Assembly (NCBI GenBank): GCA_026398535.1
Contig: JAPLSQ010000079.1
Span: 1-38,993, forward strand
Source: Candidatus Sumerlaeota bacterium
GTDB lineage: Bacteria; Sumerlaeota; Sumerlaeia; Sumerlaeales; Sumerlaeaceae
Length of the DNA: 38,993 bases
Reading direction: 5' to 3'
Of the stretch, positions 1 to 8,966 are shown one piece after another (position 1 is the first letter of the stretch; every line of letters starts with the position of its first letter). The position numbers were made by a program, and so were the translations under genes. The notes beneath the pieces are model-generated. The model did not search any database. It was not told the origin of the DNA and worked only from the letters and a program-made list of their open reading frames with translations.

Positions 1-1
1 A

Positions 2-397
2 AGCACCTCGATGCTCGATGGGCTTGTCCGGCGCGCCGAGACCTCAAAATCCGTCATCAAAGGCCGCGAGGATTGCGGCGGAAAATATTATTTCCCCGAC
101 ATCGACCCGTGGCGGCGAGAGCAGGAGGTGATCGACCCCGCGCTCATCCGCCAAGACTGGATGACAATCAAGTACACGATGTGGAACTACGTCGGACTTG
201 TGCGCACGCAGAAACGCATGAAGCGGGCCAAGGCCATTTTGCGCGAGCTGCAATCAGAGATCGAATATTTTTACGAGCGGGCGCAACTCTCCGACGGCGT
301 GATCGGCCTGCGCAACGGCTGTCAAGCCGCTATCGCGGTCCTCTTTGCCGCGCTTGAGAACCGCGTGTCGCGCGGAGCTCACTACAGGACGGACTGA
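2..397 (+). CDS. nadB: L-aspartate oxidase, C-terminal part (5' truncated by window edge)
   Basis: This is the C-terminal helical domain of L-aspartate oxidase, the FAD enzyme that oxidises aspartate to iminoaspartate in NAD synthesis. The frame is open to the first bases of the window, so the FAD-binding part lies outside. Visible family features are a helical stretch with RQDWMTIKYTMWNYVGLVR, the FYERAQLSDGVIGLRNG segment and the typical C-terminal ending SRGAHYRTD. The related succinate dehydrogenase flavoprotein also has a helical C-terminal domain, but the SRGAHYRTD ending is characteristic of NadB. It converges on tdk, 57 bp away. There is an ATG at 11, but it is internal to the gene. 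Confidence 0.88.
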   Translation, partial: STSMLDGLVRRAETSKSVIKGREDCGGKYYFPDIDPWRREQEVIDPALIRQDWMTIKYTMWNYVGLVRTQKRMKRAKAILRELQSEIEYFYERAQLSDGVIGLRNGCQAAIAVLFAALENRVSRGAHYRTD

Positions 398-454
398 ACA
401 CCCCGGCCGCCGCCGGCGCTTGCGGCTATTGGCCGCCGTGCTGCTTCATGTCAG

Positions 455-1063
455 CTATGGATTGCCCCCGGCCTCATCGCCAAACATACTCGGCTGAATG
501 ACACCATCCACCGTGTGGCAATGGCGGCAGCGGGCTTCGTAGCTGTCGGCGGACCCGATGAGGACAAGTTCGCCGCTGTGAACTTTGCGCTGTGTTCGGT
601 TGGCGGGATCACCGCACACGACACAGATGGCAAGTGTTTTGGTGATATATTCGGCGTCAGCGAGAAACTCGGGAACCGGGGGCCATGGGCGCGCACGGTA
701 ATCTGTGTCGAGTCCCGCGCAGATGATTCGCACACCGCGCGCCGCCATCTCGCGGCAGATGCGCGGAGCGGCGGCGCCGAGAAACTGCACCTCGTCAATG
801 CCCACCACCTGTGTTTGAGGCCGCAGGTGAACGAATATCTCGTCAGCCGTGTCGATCAGAACGCAGGGGATGATCTGCTGGTTGTGTGATGCGATCGCGT
901 TTTCGCTGTATCGGTTGTCAAGCCGGGGCTTGAACGCCAGCACATCCTGGCGGGCGATACGGGCGCGACGCAACCGGCGGATCAGCTCCTCGCTCTTTCC
1001 GCTGAACATCGGCCCGCAGATCACCTCAATCCACCCCCGGTTGGGATGTTTTACAATATTCAT
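455..1063 (-). CDS. tdk: thymidine kinase
   Basis: Type II cytosolic thymidine kinase (202 aa, usual family length), which phosphorylates thymidine to dTMP with ATP in the salvage pathway. The P-loop GPMFSGKSEEL starts near residue 17. The FKPRLDNRY segment and the GIDEVQFL segment with the catalytic Glu follow. Near the C-terminus the lasso/zinc region has the four expected ligands in CVVCGDPANRTQR and CRHCH. The gene is divergent from trxB with a 111-bp gap. The chosen ATG begins MNIVKHPNRGWIEVICGPM, matching the family's short N-terminus. No strong Shine-Dalgarno is seen before it. Confidence 0.96.
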   Translation of the reverse strand: MNIVKHPNRGWIEVICGPMFSGKSEELIRRLRRARIARQDVLAFKPRLDNRYSENAIASHNQQIIPCVLIDTADEIFVHLRPQTQVVGIDEVQFLGAAAPRICREMAARGVRIICAGLDTDYRARPWPPVPEFLADAEYITKTLAICVVCGDPANRTQRKVHSGELVLIGSADSYEARCRHCHTVDGVIQPSMFGDEAGGNP

Positions 1064-1174
1064 TTGCTTGCGTAATGTGCGGCTTTCTTGAGTAATTCAT
1101 ACATTGGTTTGAGTTCACAACAACCAATCTGAAGCTTGTGTTCCTCAAGCTCCAATATAAATTGAAGAAAGAAC

Positions 1175-2242
1175 ATGCCAGAGACCGCAAAATCAAACAC
1201 AACTGATTTGCCCAATACTTTTCCGGTTGAAACCACCAGCCTCACAAGGGAACAGGTTCACCGCGTCATTATCATCGGATCAGGACCGGCAGGGTTGACC
1301 GCGGCGCTTTACACAGCGCGCGCCAATCTGCGCCCGCTTGTCTTTGAGGGTGACGGTTTCATGGGAACCATGCCGGGCGGCCAGCTCATGATCACGACAG
1401 AGATTGAAAATTTTCCGGGAATGGTCGTCTGGCCCGAAGGCAGACTGCGCGGCATGGCGGGACCCGAAATGATGGACGTATTGCGGCGGCAGGCGCGGCA
1501 CTTTGGCGCGGAATGTGTGACGAACCGCGTGACAGCCGCTGACTTCAGCCGCCGCCCGTTGCGTGTGGAAACGGATGGGGAGAAGTATTTCGCCGAAACG
1601 GCGATCATTGCCACGGGCGCCAGCGCCCGCTGGCTCGGTATTCCCTCCGAAGCCGAATATGTCAATTATGGAGTAAGCGCCTGCGCCACATGCGATGGCG
1701 CCCTTTACAAGAACAAGGCTGTGCTCGTCGTGGGCGGCGGCGACACGGCCATGGAGGAGGCGCTCTGCCTGACGCGCCATTGCCGGCACGTGACGATCGT
1801 GCACCGGCGTGACGCGCTGCGCGCCTCAAAAATCATGGCCTCGCGCGCCCGGGCCAATCCGAAAATCAGATTCATGTGGAACTCTGTCATTACGGAAATC
1901 TTCGGCAGAACAGAGGGATTCAGGAAGTTTGTAACCGGCGTCAGGGTCAGGGACACTGTGAACGGCAGCACGCGCGAGGAGGCCGCGGACGGCATCTTCA
2001 TGGCCATCGGGCACAAACCCAACACAGATATTTTCAAAGGGCAGATCGTCATGGATGAAGCCGGCTACATTCTGACCGATGGGCGCTCAACCAGCACGTA
2101 TTCGTGCGGAGTGTTTGTCTGCGGCGACTGCCAGGATCACGTCTACCGCCAAGCCGTCACAGCGGCCGGCACTGGATGCATGGCGGCCATTGACGCCGAG
2201 CGCTTCCTTGAGGCAAATCCGATCACCTTCAAACAATCGTGA
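1175..2242 (+). CDS. trxB: thioredoxin-disulfide reductase
   Basis: Low-molecular-weight thioredoxin reductase, a cytoplasmic NADPH-dependent FAD enzyme that reduces thioredoxin. The FAD Rossmann motif IIIGSGPAGLTAALYTAR is at residues ~32-49. The redox-active CATCDG has its cysteines at ~170 and ~173. The NADPH-binding motif VVGGGDTAMEEA follows, and the C-terminal FAD signature is GVFVCGDCQD. At 355 aa it is about 30 aa longer than E. coli TrxB. The excess is an unstructured-looking N-terminus before the first beta strand. The first in-frame Met after residue 1 lies well inside the FAD domain, so the start at 1175 is preferred, preceded by the purine-rich AAGAAAGAA. No thioredoxin gene is adjacent. 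Confidence 0.96.
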   Translation: MPETAKSNTTDLPNTFPVETTSLTREQVHRVIIIGSGPAGLTAALYTARANLRPLVFEGDGFMGTMPGGQLMITTEIENFPGMVVWPEGRLRGMAGPEMMDVLRRQARHFGAECVTNRVTAADFSRRPLRVETDGEKYFAETAIIATGASARWLGIPSEAEYVNYGVSACATCDGALYKNKAVLVVGGGDTAMEEALCLTRHCRHVTIVHRRDALRASKIMASRARANPKIRFMWNSVITEIFGRTEGFRKFVTGVRVRDTVNGSTREEAADGIFMAIGHKPNTDIFKGQIVMDEAGYILTDGRSTSTYSCGVFVCGDCQDHVYRQAVTAAGTGCMAAIDAERFLEANPITFKQS

Positions 2243-2288
2243 CTGCATTCATGACACAACACACCGCGCGGCACAGGCATTGACTGGC

Positions 2289-2516
2289 ATGACGCCCCCG
2301 CAGGACGATAACGGCTGGCGCAACGCGGGCATGGCGCTGATGCTTCCTTTGATGATGGCGTCGGCGGCGCTCATCGGTTGCGCGATCGGTTATTACCTCG
2401 ACCGCTGGCTTGGCACACGCCCATGGCTGTTTCTGTTGTTCCTTGTGCTCGGTTTCGTCACAGGCGCGCGGGAAACCATTAAAACGGTAAGGGGGCTCAA
2501 TAAAAAGAAGAAATGA
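2289..2516 (+). CDS. AtpZ/AtpI-type small membrane protein of the ATP synthase operon
   Basis: A 75-aa protein with two predicted transmembrane helices (around MALMLPLMMASAALIGCAIG and PWLFLLFLVLGFVTG) separated by YYLDRWLGT, ending in a lysine-rich tail. This is the pattern of the F0F1 'ATPase gene 1'/AtpZ family, which precedes atpI in many operons and is implicated in assembly or cation handling of the F0 sector. Start: ATG at 2289, with an in-frame TTG at 2280 as alternative. The frame is open much further upstream, but that part overlaps trxB and has no family resemblance. The stop overlaps the next ATG (ATGA), indicating translational coupling. Confidence 0.82.
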   Translation: MTPPQDDNGWRNAGMALMLPLMMASAALIGCAIGYYLDRWLGTRPWLFLLFLVLGFVTGARETIKTVRGLNKKKK

Positions 2517-2950
2517 TTCCTTCATTCGTCAAACTGATTGCCTTGGCCACGACGGTTGCCAGTGTCGCCGTTGCGTCATGCTGGGCATTGTGCGACGGGA
2601 GGGCCGCGCTGGCTTTCTTATTGGCGGCGTGCTGGTCATTGGCAAATCTTTTTGTTTGGACCGGATTGACCCTCGCCGCGATAAGATCCGGCAAACGCAA
2701 TCCGTTTGTCGTTCTCGGCTGGATTGGCGGCAAGTTTGCTCTGCTGGGCGGCGGATTTGCGGCGCTTGTGGCGGCGTCTCCCATGCGCATCGCGGTGGGC
2801 CTGGCCGTCCTCGCCGGCGTCAGCGTGCTGTTCGCCGTCGCACTGCTGATCGCACTGTTTTTTTTAACATTAAATATTGACTTGATGGACGGTAAAAAGA
2901 AAATAGCCACTTTGGAACTTACAAAAACCAGGCAAAGCAAGTCAGATTAG
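2513..2950 (+). CDS. atpI: ATP synthase subunit I (AtpI-like)
   Basis: A 145-aa integral membrane protein with about four hydrophobic segments in two hairpins (residues ~5-45 and ~75-120) and a short charged C-terminal tail, DGKKKIATLELTKTRQ. Size, topology and position directly before atpB fit the ATP synthase I family, which helps c-ring assembly. Sequence identity in this family is low, so the call rests mainly on context and topology. It overlaps the preceding small gene by 4 bp and ends 4 bp before the atpB TTG. Confidence 0.78.
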   Translation: MIPSFVKLIALATTVASVAVASCWALCDGRAALAFLLAACWSLANLFVWTGLTLAAIRSGKRNPFVVLGWIGGKFALLGGGFAALVAASPMRIAVGLAVLAGVSVLFAVALLIALFFLTLNIDLMDGKKKIATLELTKTRQSKSD

Positions 2951-2954
2951 GCAG

Positions 2955-3968
2955 TTGACCGCGAACAAACATTATCCGAAGCGCCTCATGCCATCGCATG
3001 TCATCAGGACAGTGATTTTATCCGCGGGTATTTTATTGATGGTGTTGACGGGTTGCGACGCCGGATTTGCCAAGAACACGTCACCGATGGAAGCATCCGC
3101 CGCGGCAGCGTCAGTCCAAGCCGGCAACCAAACAACGACATCCGCTACGCAGGCGGAAAGCCCTGAAGAACCAGCCCTTCCCAATGTCATCTCGCTTATC
3201 CTTATGGTCAAAATTGGCGGCGTTCCCGTCAAGAACACGCCCGTTGGCCATTTTCTGGAAACCTACGAGTTCCAAATATTCCTGGTGTTTATTGTCGCGC
3301 TGATGAGCGTTTTCATCTTTGGCACGCTGCGCCTGCGCCTGATGATCCCCGGGCGCCTTCAGGCGCTGCTGGAGATGACAGTCGAAGCCTTTTACAAATT
3401 CATGGAGGGACTGCTGGGCGAGAAATACGCGCGCCGGCATTTTGCTTTCATCGCCACGCTCTTTTTTTTCATCTGGGTCAACAATATGTTCGGTCTTATA
3501 CCGTTTATGACCGGCGCCACCGCGAGGTTTCAGACAACGATCACGCTTGCGGTGATGGTTTTCTTTTATGTGCATTACCACGGCATCAAAGAAAGCGGTC
3601 TTCTGCGATGGCTGCATCATCTCGCCGGCTCGCCGCAGGACGCGGTTGGCTGGGCGATTTCACCGCTCATGTTCATGCTCGAAGTGATCAGCGAGTTGGC
3701 AAAGCCTCTGTCGCTGAGCCTGCGTCTTTTCGGCAACATGACAGGCGAACACATTCTGACAGGCGTGTTTCTTATCCTTGGCATCATCCTGATGGGAGCG
3801 GTATGGACGCATCCGCTGGTGGGCGTGCCGTTGCACACGCCGTTCCTTTTCCTTGCGTTGCTGACCGGCACGATCCAAGCGCTGGTCTTCACCCTGCTTT
3901 CAGCGATCTACCTCATGATGGTTCTGCCGCATGAGCACGAGGGGGAGGATCATGAGGACAAGCACTGA
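2955..3968 (+). CDS. atpB: F0F1 ATP synthase subunit a, with lipoprotein-like N-terminus
   Basis: Subunit a of the F0 sector, forming the proton half-channels against the c-ring. The core (residues ~110-330) has five or six membrane helices and the invariant motif LSLSLRLFGNMTGEHI, whose Arg is the essential channel residue. The N-terminus is unusual: a basic start, a hydrophobic stretch ILSAGILLMVL and then LTGC, a recognisable lipobox (Cys34 from the TTG start, Cys23 from the ATG at 2988). A Ser/Ala/Thr/Gln-rich linker of ~45 residues follows before the first core helix. The start is uncertain: TTG 2955 has AGGCAG just upstream, while ATG 2988 gives a more compact signal peptide. Confidence 0.95.
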   Translation: MTANKHYPKRLMPSHVIRTVILSAGILLMVLTGCDAGFAKNTSPMEASAAAASVQAGNQTTTSATQAESPEEPALPNVISLILMVKIGGVPVKNTPVGHFLETYEFQIFLVFIVALMSVFIFGTLRLRLMIPGRLQALLEMTVEAFYKFMEGLLGEKYARRHFAFIATLFFFIWVNNMFGLIPFMTGATARFQTTITLAVMVFFYVHYHGIKESGLLRWLHHLAGSPQDAVGWAISPLMFMLEVISELAKPLSLSLRLFGNMTGEHILTGVFLILGIILMGAVWTHPLVGVPLHTPFLFLALLTGTIQALVFTLLSAIYLMMVLPHEHEGEDHEDKH

Positions 3969-4043
3969 GCGCACAAGTTTCCGCCGCCAGACCGCCAGCC
4001 GCGGCCTGACGGCAGAATCACATCACAGGAGGAGCAAGTCATA

Positions 4044-4289
4044 ATGAAAGATTGGGCAATCGCGTTTATCGCCCTGGCATATCCGCTCGGGCTGGGCATT
4101 GCCGCTCTGGGATCAGGCATCGGGTTGGGCAAGGCCGTGGGCGCCGCCATGGAATCCATCGGACGCCAGCCCGAAGCCGCTGGAAAAATTCAAACCGGCA
4201 TGATCATCGGATGCGCGTTCATCGAGGCTCTGACGATCTACGCCCTGATCTCGCCATTCCTCGCGGGAATGACATTCCTCGCCAAGTAG
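4044..4289 (+). CDS. atpE: F0F1 ATP synthase subunit c
   Basis: An 81-aa hairpin proteolipid that forms the rotating c-ring. Two glycine/alanine-rich helices flank the polar loop GRQPEAAGK. The ion-binding carboxylate is the Glu of [11 protein letters not shown] in helix 2. Compared with the Na+-binding signature (Gln in helix 1 and Glu-Ser-Thr in helix 2), helix 1 reads [11 protein letters not shown] with Leu at the Gln position, and the Glu is followed by Ala-Leu. The sequence therefore suggests proton rather than sodium coupling (inference). A strong Shine-Dalgarno AGGAGG lies at about 4028, which suits the high copy number needed for this subunit. Confidence 0.97.
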   Translation: MKDWAIAFIALAYPLGLGIAALGSGIGLGKAVGAAMESIGRQPEAAGKIQTGMIIGCAFIEALTIYALISPFLAGMTFLAK

Positions 4290-4299
4290 TGAGGCCACG

Positions 4300-4782
4300 A
4301 TGCAAGAAACAATCGCACAAGTCACCACAACACTGCTGGCGTTCATCATCTTCTTCGTCATCTCGAAGAAGCTGTTCTGGACCGGCATTCTGCGGCTGAT
4401 CGACGAGCGCCAGGCCAAAGTGAAGGCTGATTTCGGCCGGATTGAGACGTTGCAGAAACAGGCCGACTCGCTTGAGCAGGAATACAAGAGCAAGCTGGCC
4501 GACATCGACGCCGCGGCGCGGCAGAAACTGCAGGAAGAAGTGGCGCATGGCAAGCTGATCGCCGACCAGATACGCGATCAGGCGCACAAGGACGCCACCC
4601 AGGAACTCGACAAGCTCAAACAAAAAATCTCCATCGAAATGGACAAGGCGCGCGCCCAACTGCGCGAGGAGGTTGTCAGAATGACCATTCACGCCTCCGA
4701 GCATATCATGCGCGAGCACATTGACGACGCGAAAAACAGGGAGATGGTCTCGCAGTTTGTTGAGGAGCTCGGACGAAAATGA
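4300..4782 (+). CDS. atpF: F0F1 ATP synthase subunit b
   Basis: Peripheral-stalk subunit b, 160 aa. It has one N-terminal membrane helix (TTLLAFIIFFVISKKLFW, residues ~8-26) followed by a long, highly charged coiled coil rich in Gln, Glu, Lys and Ala (roughly 32-150) that links F0 to subunit delta. The ISKKLFWTGILRLIDERQ junction is typical of the family. Only one b gene is present, so the stalk is presumably a homodimer. The stop overlaps the atpH start by 4 bp. Confidence 0.94.
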   Translation: MQETIAQVTTTLLAFIIFFVISKKLFWTGILRLIDERQAKVKADFGRIETLQKQADSLEQEYKSKLADIDAAARQKLQEEVAHGKLIADQIRDQAHKDATQELDKLKQKISIEMDKARAQLREEVVRMTIHASEHIMREHIDDAKNREMVSQFVEELGRK

Positions 4783-5333
4783 GATACACTGATCCAGCCG
4801 TGACCGACCGCTATGCGCGCGCGCTCTTCGACCTCGCAAAAAAACAGGGCGTGGCGGCGCAGATCGTGGAGGAGGCCGAAACCCTGTCGCCTCTCAAGCG
4901 CATCGGTCACAAACTGCGCCTTTTCATGGAAGCGCCGCAGATAACAACAGAGCAGAAGGAGCAGATGATCACATGCGCCTTCGGAGAACGTATTCATCCG
5001 CTGTTGCGGAATTTCTTTCTGCTCATGCTGCGCAAAGGCCGGATCGAATACGTCGGCGCCGTGATGCGCAGGTTCCGTGAGCTTGTGGAGCTGGACATGG
5101 GCATCCATGAAGCCGATGTGGAAACAGCATTCGATCTTGGCGATGCCGAACGCCAGATGCTGCAGAAAGGGCTGGAAAATTACCTGAAGGTGCGTCTGAT
5201 AATCCGCTACACTATCGATCCCAAATTGATTGGCGGTGTGCGTTTCACATGCGGCGATCTTCTTGTCGATGACTCCGTGCGCGGCAAGCTCGACAGGCTC
5301 CGCCAGCAGCTTGAAAGCGTCATGTATGCCTGA
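4779..5333 (+). CDS. atpH: F0F1 ATP synthase subunit delta
   Basis: OSCP/delta subunit (184 aa), which joins the top of F1 to the b stalk. The N-terminal six-helix domain begins with the family signature DRYARALFDLAKKQG. The C-terminal part carries the LIGGVRFTCGDLLVDDSVRGKL segment, corresponding to the conserved 'GG(v/i)...gd...D.SvrgkL' end of delta. It starts in the ATGA overlap with atpF. A 74-bp gap separates it from atpA. Confidence 0.95.
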   Translation: MRYTDPAVTDRYARALFDLAKKQGVAAQIVEEAETLSPLKRIGHKLRLFMEAPQITTEQKEQMITCAFGERIHPLLRNFFLLMLRKGRIEYVGAVMRRFRELVELDMGIHEADVETAFDLGDAERQMLQKGLENYLKVRLIIRYTIDPKLIGGVRFTCGDLLVDDSVRGKLDRLRQQLESVMYA

Positions 5334-5407
5334 CGGCGGACGGCGCGCGATGTGACAAACGATATTTCTTACAATAGCATTACCAAGGACATAACAAGGA
5401 TTCATCC

Positions 5408-6967
5408 ATGACGATTCGTGCTGAAGAAATCACCGACATTATAGAGCGTGAACTCGACCACTTCCAAGCTGCACTGGAGATGGAAAAGGTCGGCACCATT
5501 CTGAAGGTTGGCGACGGCATTACGACAATATACGGTCTGCAGGAGGCCATGGCCAGCGAGTTGCTGGAGTTTCCAGGCGGCATCATGGGCATGGTCATGA
5601 ACCTCGAGGAATCGACCGTGGGAGCGGTATTGTTCGGCAGCGACCAAGGGATCAAAGAGGGCGACACAGTGCGCCGAACCGGCCGCATCGCCAGCGTCCC
5701 TGTCGGCCCTGAATTGGTTGGGCGCGTCGTCAATCCGCTGGGACAGCCCATCGACGGCAAAGGCCCCATCACGGCTAAGGAATTCCGCCCGGTGGAGTCG
5801 CCCGTGCCCAATGTCATCGCACGCCAGTCGGTGAAACAGCCGCTTATGACGGGACTCAAGGCCATCGACTCGATGATCCCCATCGGGCGGGGCCAGCGCG
5901 AACTCATCATCGGAGACCGCCAAGTTGGCAAGACAGCCATCGCGCTCGATACCATCATCAATCAAAAGGGACAGGATGTCATCTGCATTTATGTTGCCAT
6001 TGGCCAGAAGACATCCACCGTGGCCGGGCTGGTCGAGACGCTTGAAAAATATGGCGCGATGGAATACTCCATCGTTATCAGCGCTCCGGCCGACGAGGCC
6101 GCGGCATTGCTTTACCTTGCGCCCTATGCCGGCTGCGCCATGGGCGAGTATTTTCTTTACAACGGCGGCCACGCGCTGTGCGTTTACGACGACCTTTCAA
6201 AACATGCCGCGGCATACCGGCAGCTTTCGCTTCTGCTCAGACGCCCTCCCGGACGCGAGGCCTACCCAGGGGATGTGTTCTACCTTCACTCACGGCTGCT
6301 CGAACGCGCCGCAAAGCTGAACGAGGACCCCGCCATCATCGCGGCATCATGCCCAATGGCCAAAAAACCAGGAGGCTCCCTCACGGCGTTGCCCATCATC
6401 GAAACCCAGGCGGGCGACGTCTCCGCCTACATTCCGACAAATGTCATTTCCATCACCGACGGCCAAATATACCTCGAACCCGACTTATTCTATTCGGGCG
6501 TGAAACCGGCCGTGAATGTGGGCATTTCCGTCAGCCGCGTGGGCGGCGACGCGCAGTTCAAAGCCATGAAAAAAGTGGGCGGCAAAATCCGCATCGACCT
6601 CGCGCAATACCGCGAGCTGGCGGCATTCTCCCAATTCGGCTCCGACCTCGACGCCACCACCAAAGCCCAACTCGTGCGCGGCGAAAAAGTCTTGGAGGTG
6701 CTTAAACAGGATCAGTACAATCCCTACCTGCTGTGGAAGCAGACTGCGATCATCTTTGCGGCAACACAAGGCATGCTCGATGACATCGAAACAAAAGACA
6801 TCCAGCGTTTCGAGTCCGAATTGTACCCATTCCTCGACAAGAAATACCCGGATATAGCCCACGAGATAGAGACTACCAAGGATATCAGCGACAATCTCAA
6901 CAAGATCATGAGCAAAGCCATCGGGGAGTTTAAGGCGCAGTTCGTTAAACCGCAAGGCAATTCCTGA
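5408..6967 (+). CDS. atpA: F0F1 ATP synthase subunit alpha
   Basis: Non-catalytic nucleotide-binding alpha subunit of F1 (519 aa, full length). The order is the N-terminal beta barrel (~25-95), the P-loop [15 protein letters not shown] near residue 170, the central domain with the conserved [22 protein letters not shown], and the helical C-terminal domain. The segment between LLERAAKL and [12 protein letters not shown] is about a dozen residues longer than in E. coli. A comparable insertion occurs in Bacteroidetes-type alpha subunits. The Shine-Dalgarno is AAGGA before ATG 5408. No gamma, beta or epsilon gene follows. The next gene is unrelated, so this locus lacks the second half of the standard operon. 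Confidence 0.98.
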   Translation: MTIRAEEITDIIERELDHFQAALEMEKVGTILKVGDGITTIYGLQEAMASELLEFPGGIMGMVMNLEESTVGAVLFGSDQGIKEGDTVRRTGRIASVPVGPELVGRVVNPLGQPIDGKGPITAKEFRPVESPVPNVIARQSVKQPLMTGLKAIDSMIPIGRGQRELIIGDRQVGKTAIALDTIINQKGQDVICIYVAIGQKTSTVAGLVETLEKYGAMEYSIVISAPADEAAALLYLAPYAGCAMGEYFLYNGGHALCVYDDLSKHAAAYRQLSLLLRRPPGREAYPGDVFYLHSRLLERAAKLNEDPAIIAASCPMAKKPGGSLTALPIIETQAGDVSAYIPTNVISITDGQIYLEPDLFYSGVKPAVNVGISVSRVGGDAQFKAMKKVGGKIRIDLAQYRELAAFSQFGSDLDATTKAQLVRGEKVLEVLKQDQYNPYLLWKQTAIIFAATQGMLDDIETKDIQRFESELYPFLDKKYPDIAHEIETTKDISDNLNKIMSKAIGEFKAQFVKPQGNS

Positions 6968-7000
6968 TTTCCCAGGCTTTCAAAGCATGTATAATGCCAA

Positions 7001-8959
7001 GTGACAATTGCTTTGCGCGCGCAGATGCCCCCCGATGATGACACATTGCGGAGCCGGCAAAGGTTCAGCCTGTGGGGGCTTATGCTGGCGCTCTGGGGCG
7101 CGTGTGTCTGGATTCCTCAACTTGCATATCCATACGAAGGAACAGTCATTGCTCTCATAACGGCTTTGCTGTTGGGATTGTCAACATGGATCAGGGTGCG
7201 GGAGGGGAACGCGGCATCCAATCCGGCGGCATGGTTGGGATTCGCCTTTGTTGCTTGGGCATGGATTCGATGGACATTTGCGGGATCGCCGGCCGCCGGG
7301 GCTGAAAATACCGGAACCTTGATAATGTGCGCCGCAATGACCACGGCAGGTTACAATATTCTTGCCGCTGGTCCGGCCAATGATGCCGCGCATCAAACGC
7401 AAACAAGCGCGAACAAACTGTTGCGGCTTATGCTGCTTGTTATATCCGCGTCAGCCCTTGTCTGCGGAATGCATGCCGTCATCCAATATTTCTATCTTTA
7501 TGACCGCGCGTTCCAGGAATTGCAGAACGCGATCGGCGCTAATGAACCAACTCCCCTGCAGATCAGCATGCTCCACCACCTGCGCCTTAAACGAGTGGCG
7601 TCACTCTGGGGCGATCCCAACACGCTGGGCGGTTTTCTGGCTCTTTCGCTTGCGGCCTCGGCTGAGCTGGCAGTTCGCGGAATGCCCCGCTGGCCAAAAT
7701 GGACGGCCTTCAGCGCGCGCGCCGCAGCCGGATGTTCCATCGCATGCTCAGCTGCCGGCATCTTTCTCAGCGGATCACGGGGCGCGATGCTTGACGCGCT
7801 GTTCATCGCCGTCATGCTTGGTTGGTTGGCCTCGATAAACAGAAAACGGCAGATTGCCTCAGTGCTGGCTGCCGCCATGGCCATCCTGATTTTTTCGGGC
7901 GCGGCGCAATCCCCGCCCAAGGGCATGAACACGGCCAACGCAATCGGCAGGGACGCGCAACACACTTCGTTTCTGAACCGAAGCGACACACTGCGCGAGC
8001 GGATGAATTACGTCCGTGTGGGCATGATGATTCTCGCGCGCGATCCCATTTTCGGGGCCGCGCCGGGAGCCGTTGACCTCTATTATGGCCAGTACAAGCC
8101 CGAGAACGCGCGGGAAACAAAATATCTTCACAACTGGCCGCTGCAGATCGGTGTGGAAACGGGATTGACCGGGCTGGCCATTGCGGCGTGTTTTCTGATC
8201 CTGCTTTTCTGGCGCGCGCGCGGCGCGCTCCGGCAATCACATGAGGCGGGCATCGTCGTCATCATGGCAGCGGCGTTTGCGCTTGATGCTTTTTTCCAGC
8301 TCTCATTCAACCAGCGCGAGATGATGATGCTTTTTGGCATGTTATGCGGTGCGATGTTATTCGCAGGCGCGCGGGCCGCTGTTGCTCCGCCAGGAAAGCC
8401 CCGTGCGATAACGTCAATCGTCGGCGGTTCGGCGCTTATCCTGGCAATTCTTTTTGTTGTCGAGCCATGGCTCATCGGGCGCGCCCTGAAACTGACAGCC
8501 GGCGGCAACCTCGATGCCGGCCAGCTACCGCAGGCGGTGGCGCGTCTGCGGCACGCCCAGTTCTGGACACCCCAAGACCCTGAAGTCTGCACCATGCTTG
8601 CCCATGCAAGCGAAATGACCGGCGACGCCAGCGCGGCGGAAATCATTCTGCGGCGCGCCATCAGATTGCGCCCGCAGAGCGCATCGATCCGCTCACAGCT
8701 CGCGCAGACCCTGTTCAACACGGGACAAATGGACAAGGCCGAATCCGAGGCGCGCAAGGCCATCGAACTCTATCCCACGAATGCGGAGCACCATTGCCTC
8801 CTTGCCAACATCCTCAAGGCAAAGAAAGACCTCCCAGGCGCCGTCACCGAAGCCCGCCGCGCCCTTGAACTGGCCTATTTATACAAAGAACGTTACGAGG
8901 CGCTTGTCCGTTCCCTCGAACAGACTATTGCGAAACCCGATTCACAGCCTCGACAATGA
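7001..8959 (+). CDS. O-antigen ligase-like (Wzy_C) polytopic protein with TPR tail
   Basis: An integral membrane protein of 652 aa. Residues ~20-470 contain 10-12 hydrophobic helices with a large extracytoplasmic loop, FGAAPGAVDLYYGQYKP...HNWPLQIGVETGLTGL, which carries the His-Asn motif of the O-antigen ligase/Wzy C-terminal family. Residues ~510-640 are three or four TPR-like repeats (for example AEIILRRAIRLRPQSASIRS and AESEARKAIELYPTNAEHHC). The family transfers or polymerises undecaprenyl-linked glycans, or glycosylates proteins (PglL-like). Which of these applies here cannot be told. Start: GTG 7001, or ATG 7025, which has a TATAAT at 6990 placed to give a short leader. ispE starts 8 bp after the stop. 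Confidence 0.8.
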   Translation: MTIALRAQMPPDDDTLRSRQRFSLWGLMLALWGACVWIPQLAYPYEGTVIALITALLLGLSTWIRVREGNAASNPAAWLGFAFVAWAWIRWTFAGSPAAGAENTGTLIMCAAMTTAGYNILAAGPANDAAHQTQTSANKLLRLMLLVISASALVCGMHAVIQYFYLYDRAFQELQNAIGANEPTPLQISMLHHLRLKRVASLWGDPNTLGGFLALSLAASAELAVRGMPRWPKWTAFSARAAAGCSIACSAAGIFLSGSRGAMLDALFIAVMLGWLASINRKRQIASVLAAAMAILIFSGAAQSPPKGMNTANAIGRDAQHTSFLNRSDTLRERMNYVRVGMMILARDPIFGAAPGAVDLYYGQYKPENARETKYLHNWPLQIGVETGLTGLAIAACFLILLFWRARGALRQSHEAGIVVIMAAAFALDAFFQLSFNQREMMMLFGMLCGAMLFAGARAAVAPPGKPRAITSIVGGSALILAILFVVEPWLIGRALKLTAGGNLDAGQLPQAVARLRHAQFWTPQDPEVCTMLAHASEMTGDASAAEIILRRAIRLRPQSASIRSQLAQTLFNTGQMDKAESEARKAIELYPTNAEHHCLLANILKAKKDLPGAVTEARRALELAYLYKERYEALVRSLEQTIAKPDSQPRQ

Positions 8960-8966
8960 CAATCGA

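Noticed and set aside
1060..1245. A 61-codon reverse frame across the tdk-trxB gap
   Set aside because: It overlaps the start of trxB and the start of tdk, has no ribosome binding site and resembles nothing. The gap more likely holds the two divergent promoters.
2079..2288. N-terminal extension of the small ATP synthase protein to 145 aa
   Set aside because: The extra 70 residues overlap the trxB coding region in another frame and have no membrane or family character. ATG 2289 gives the expected length.
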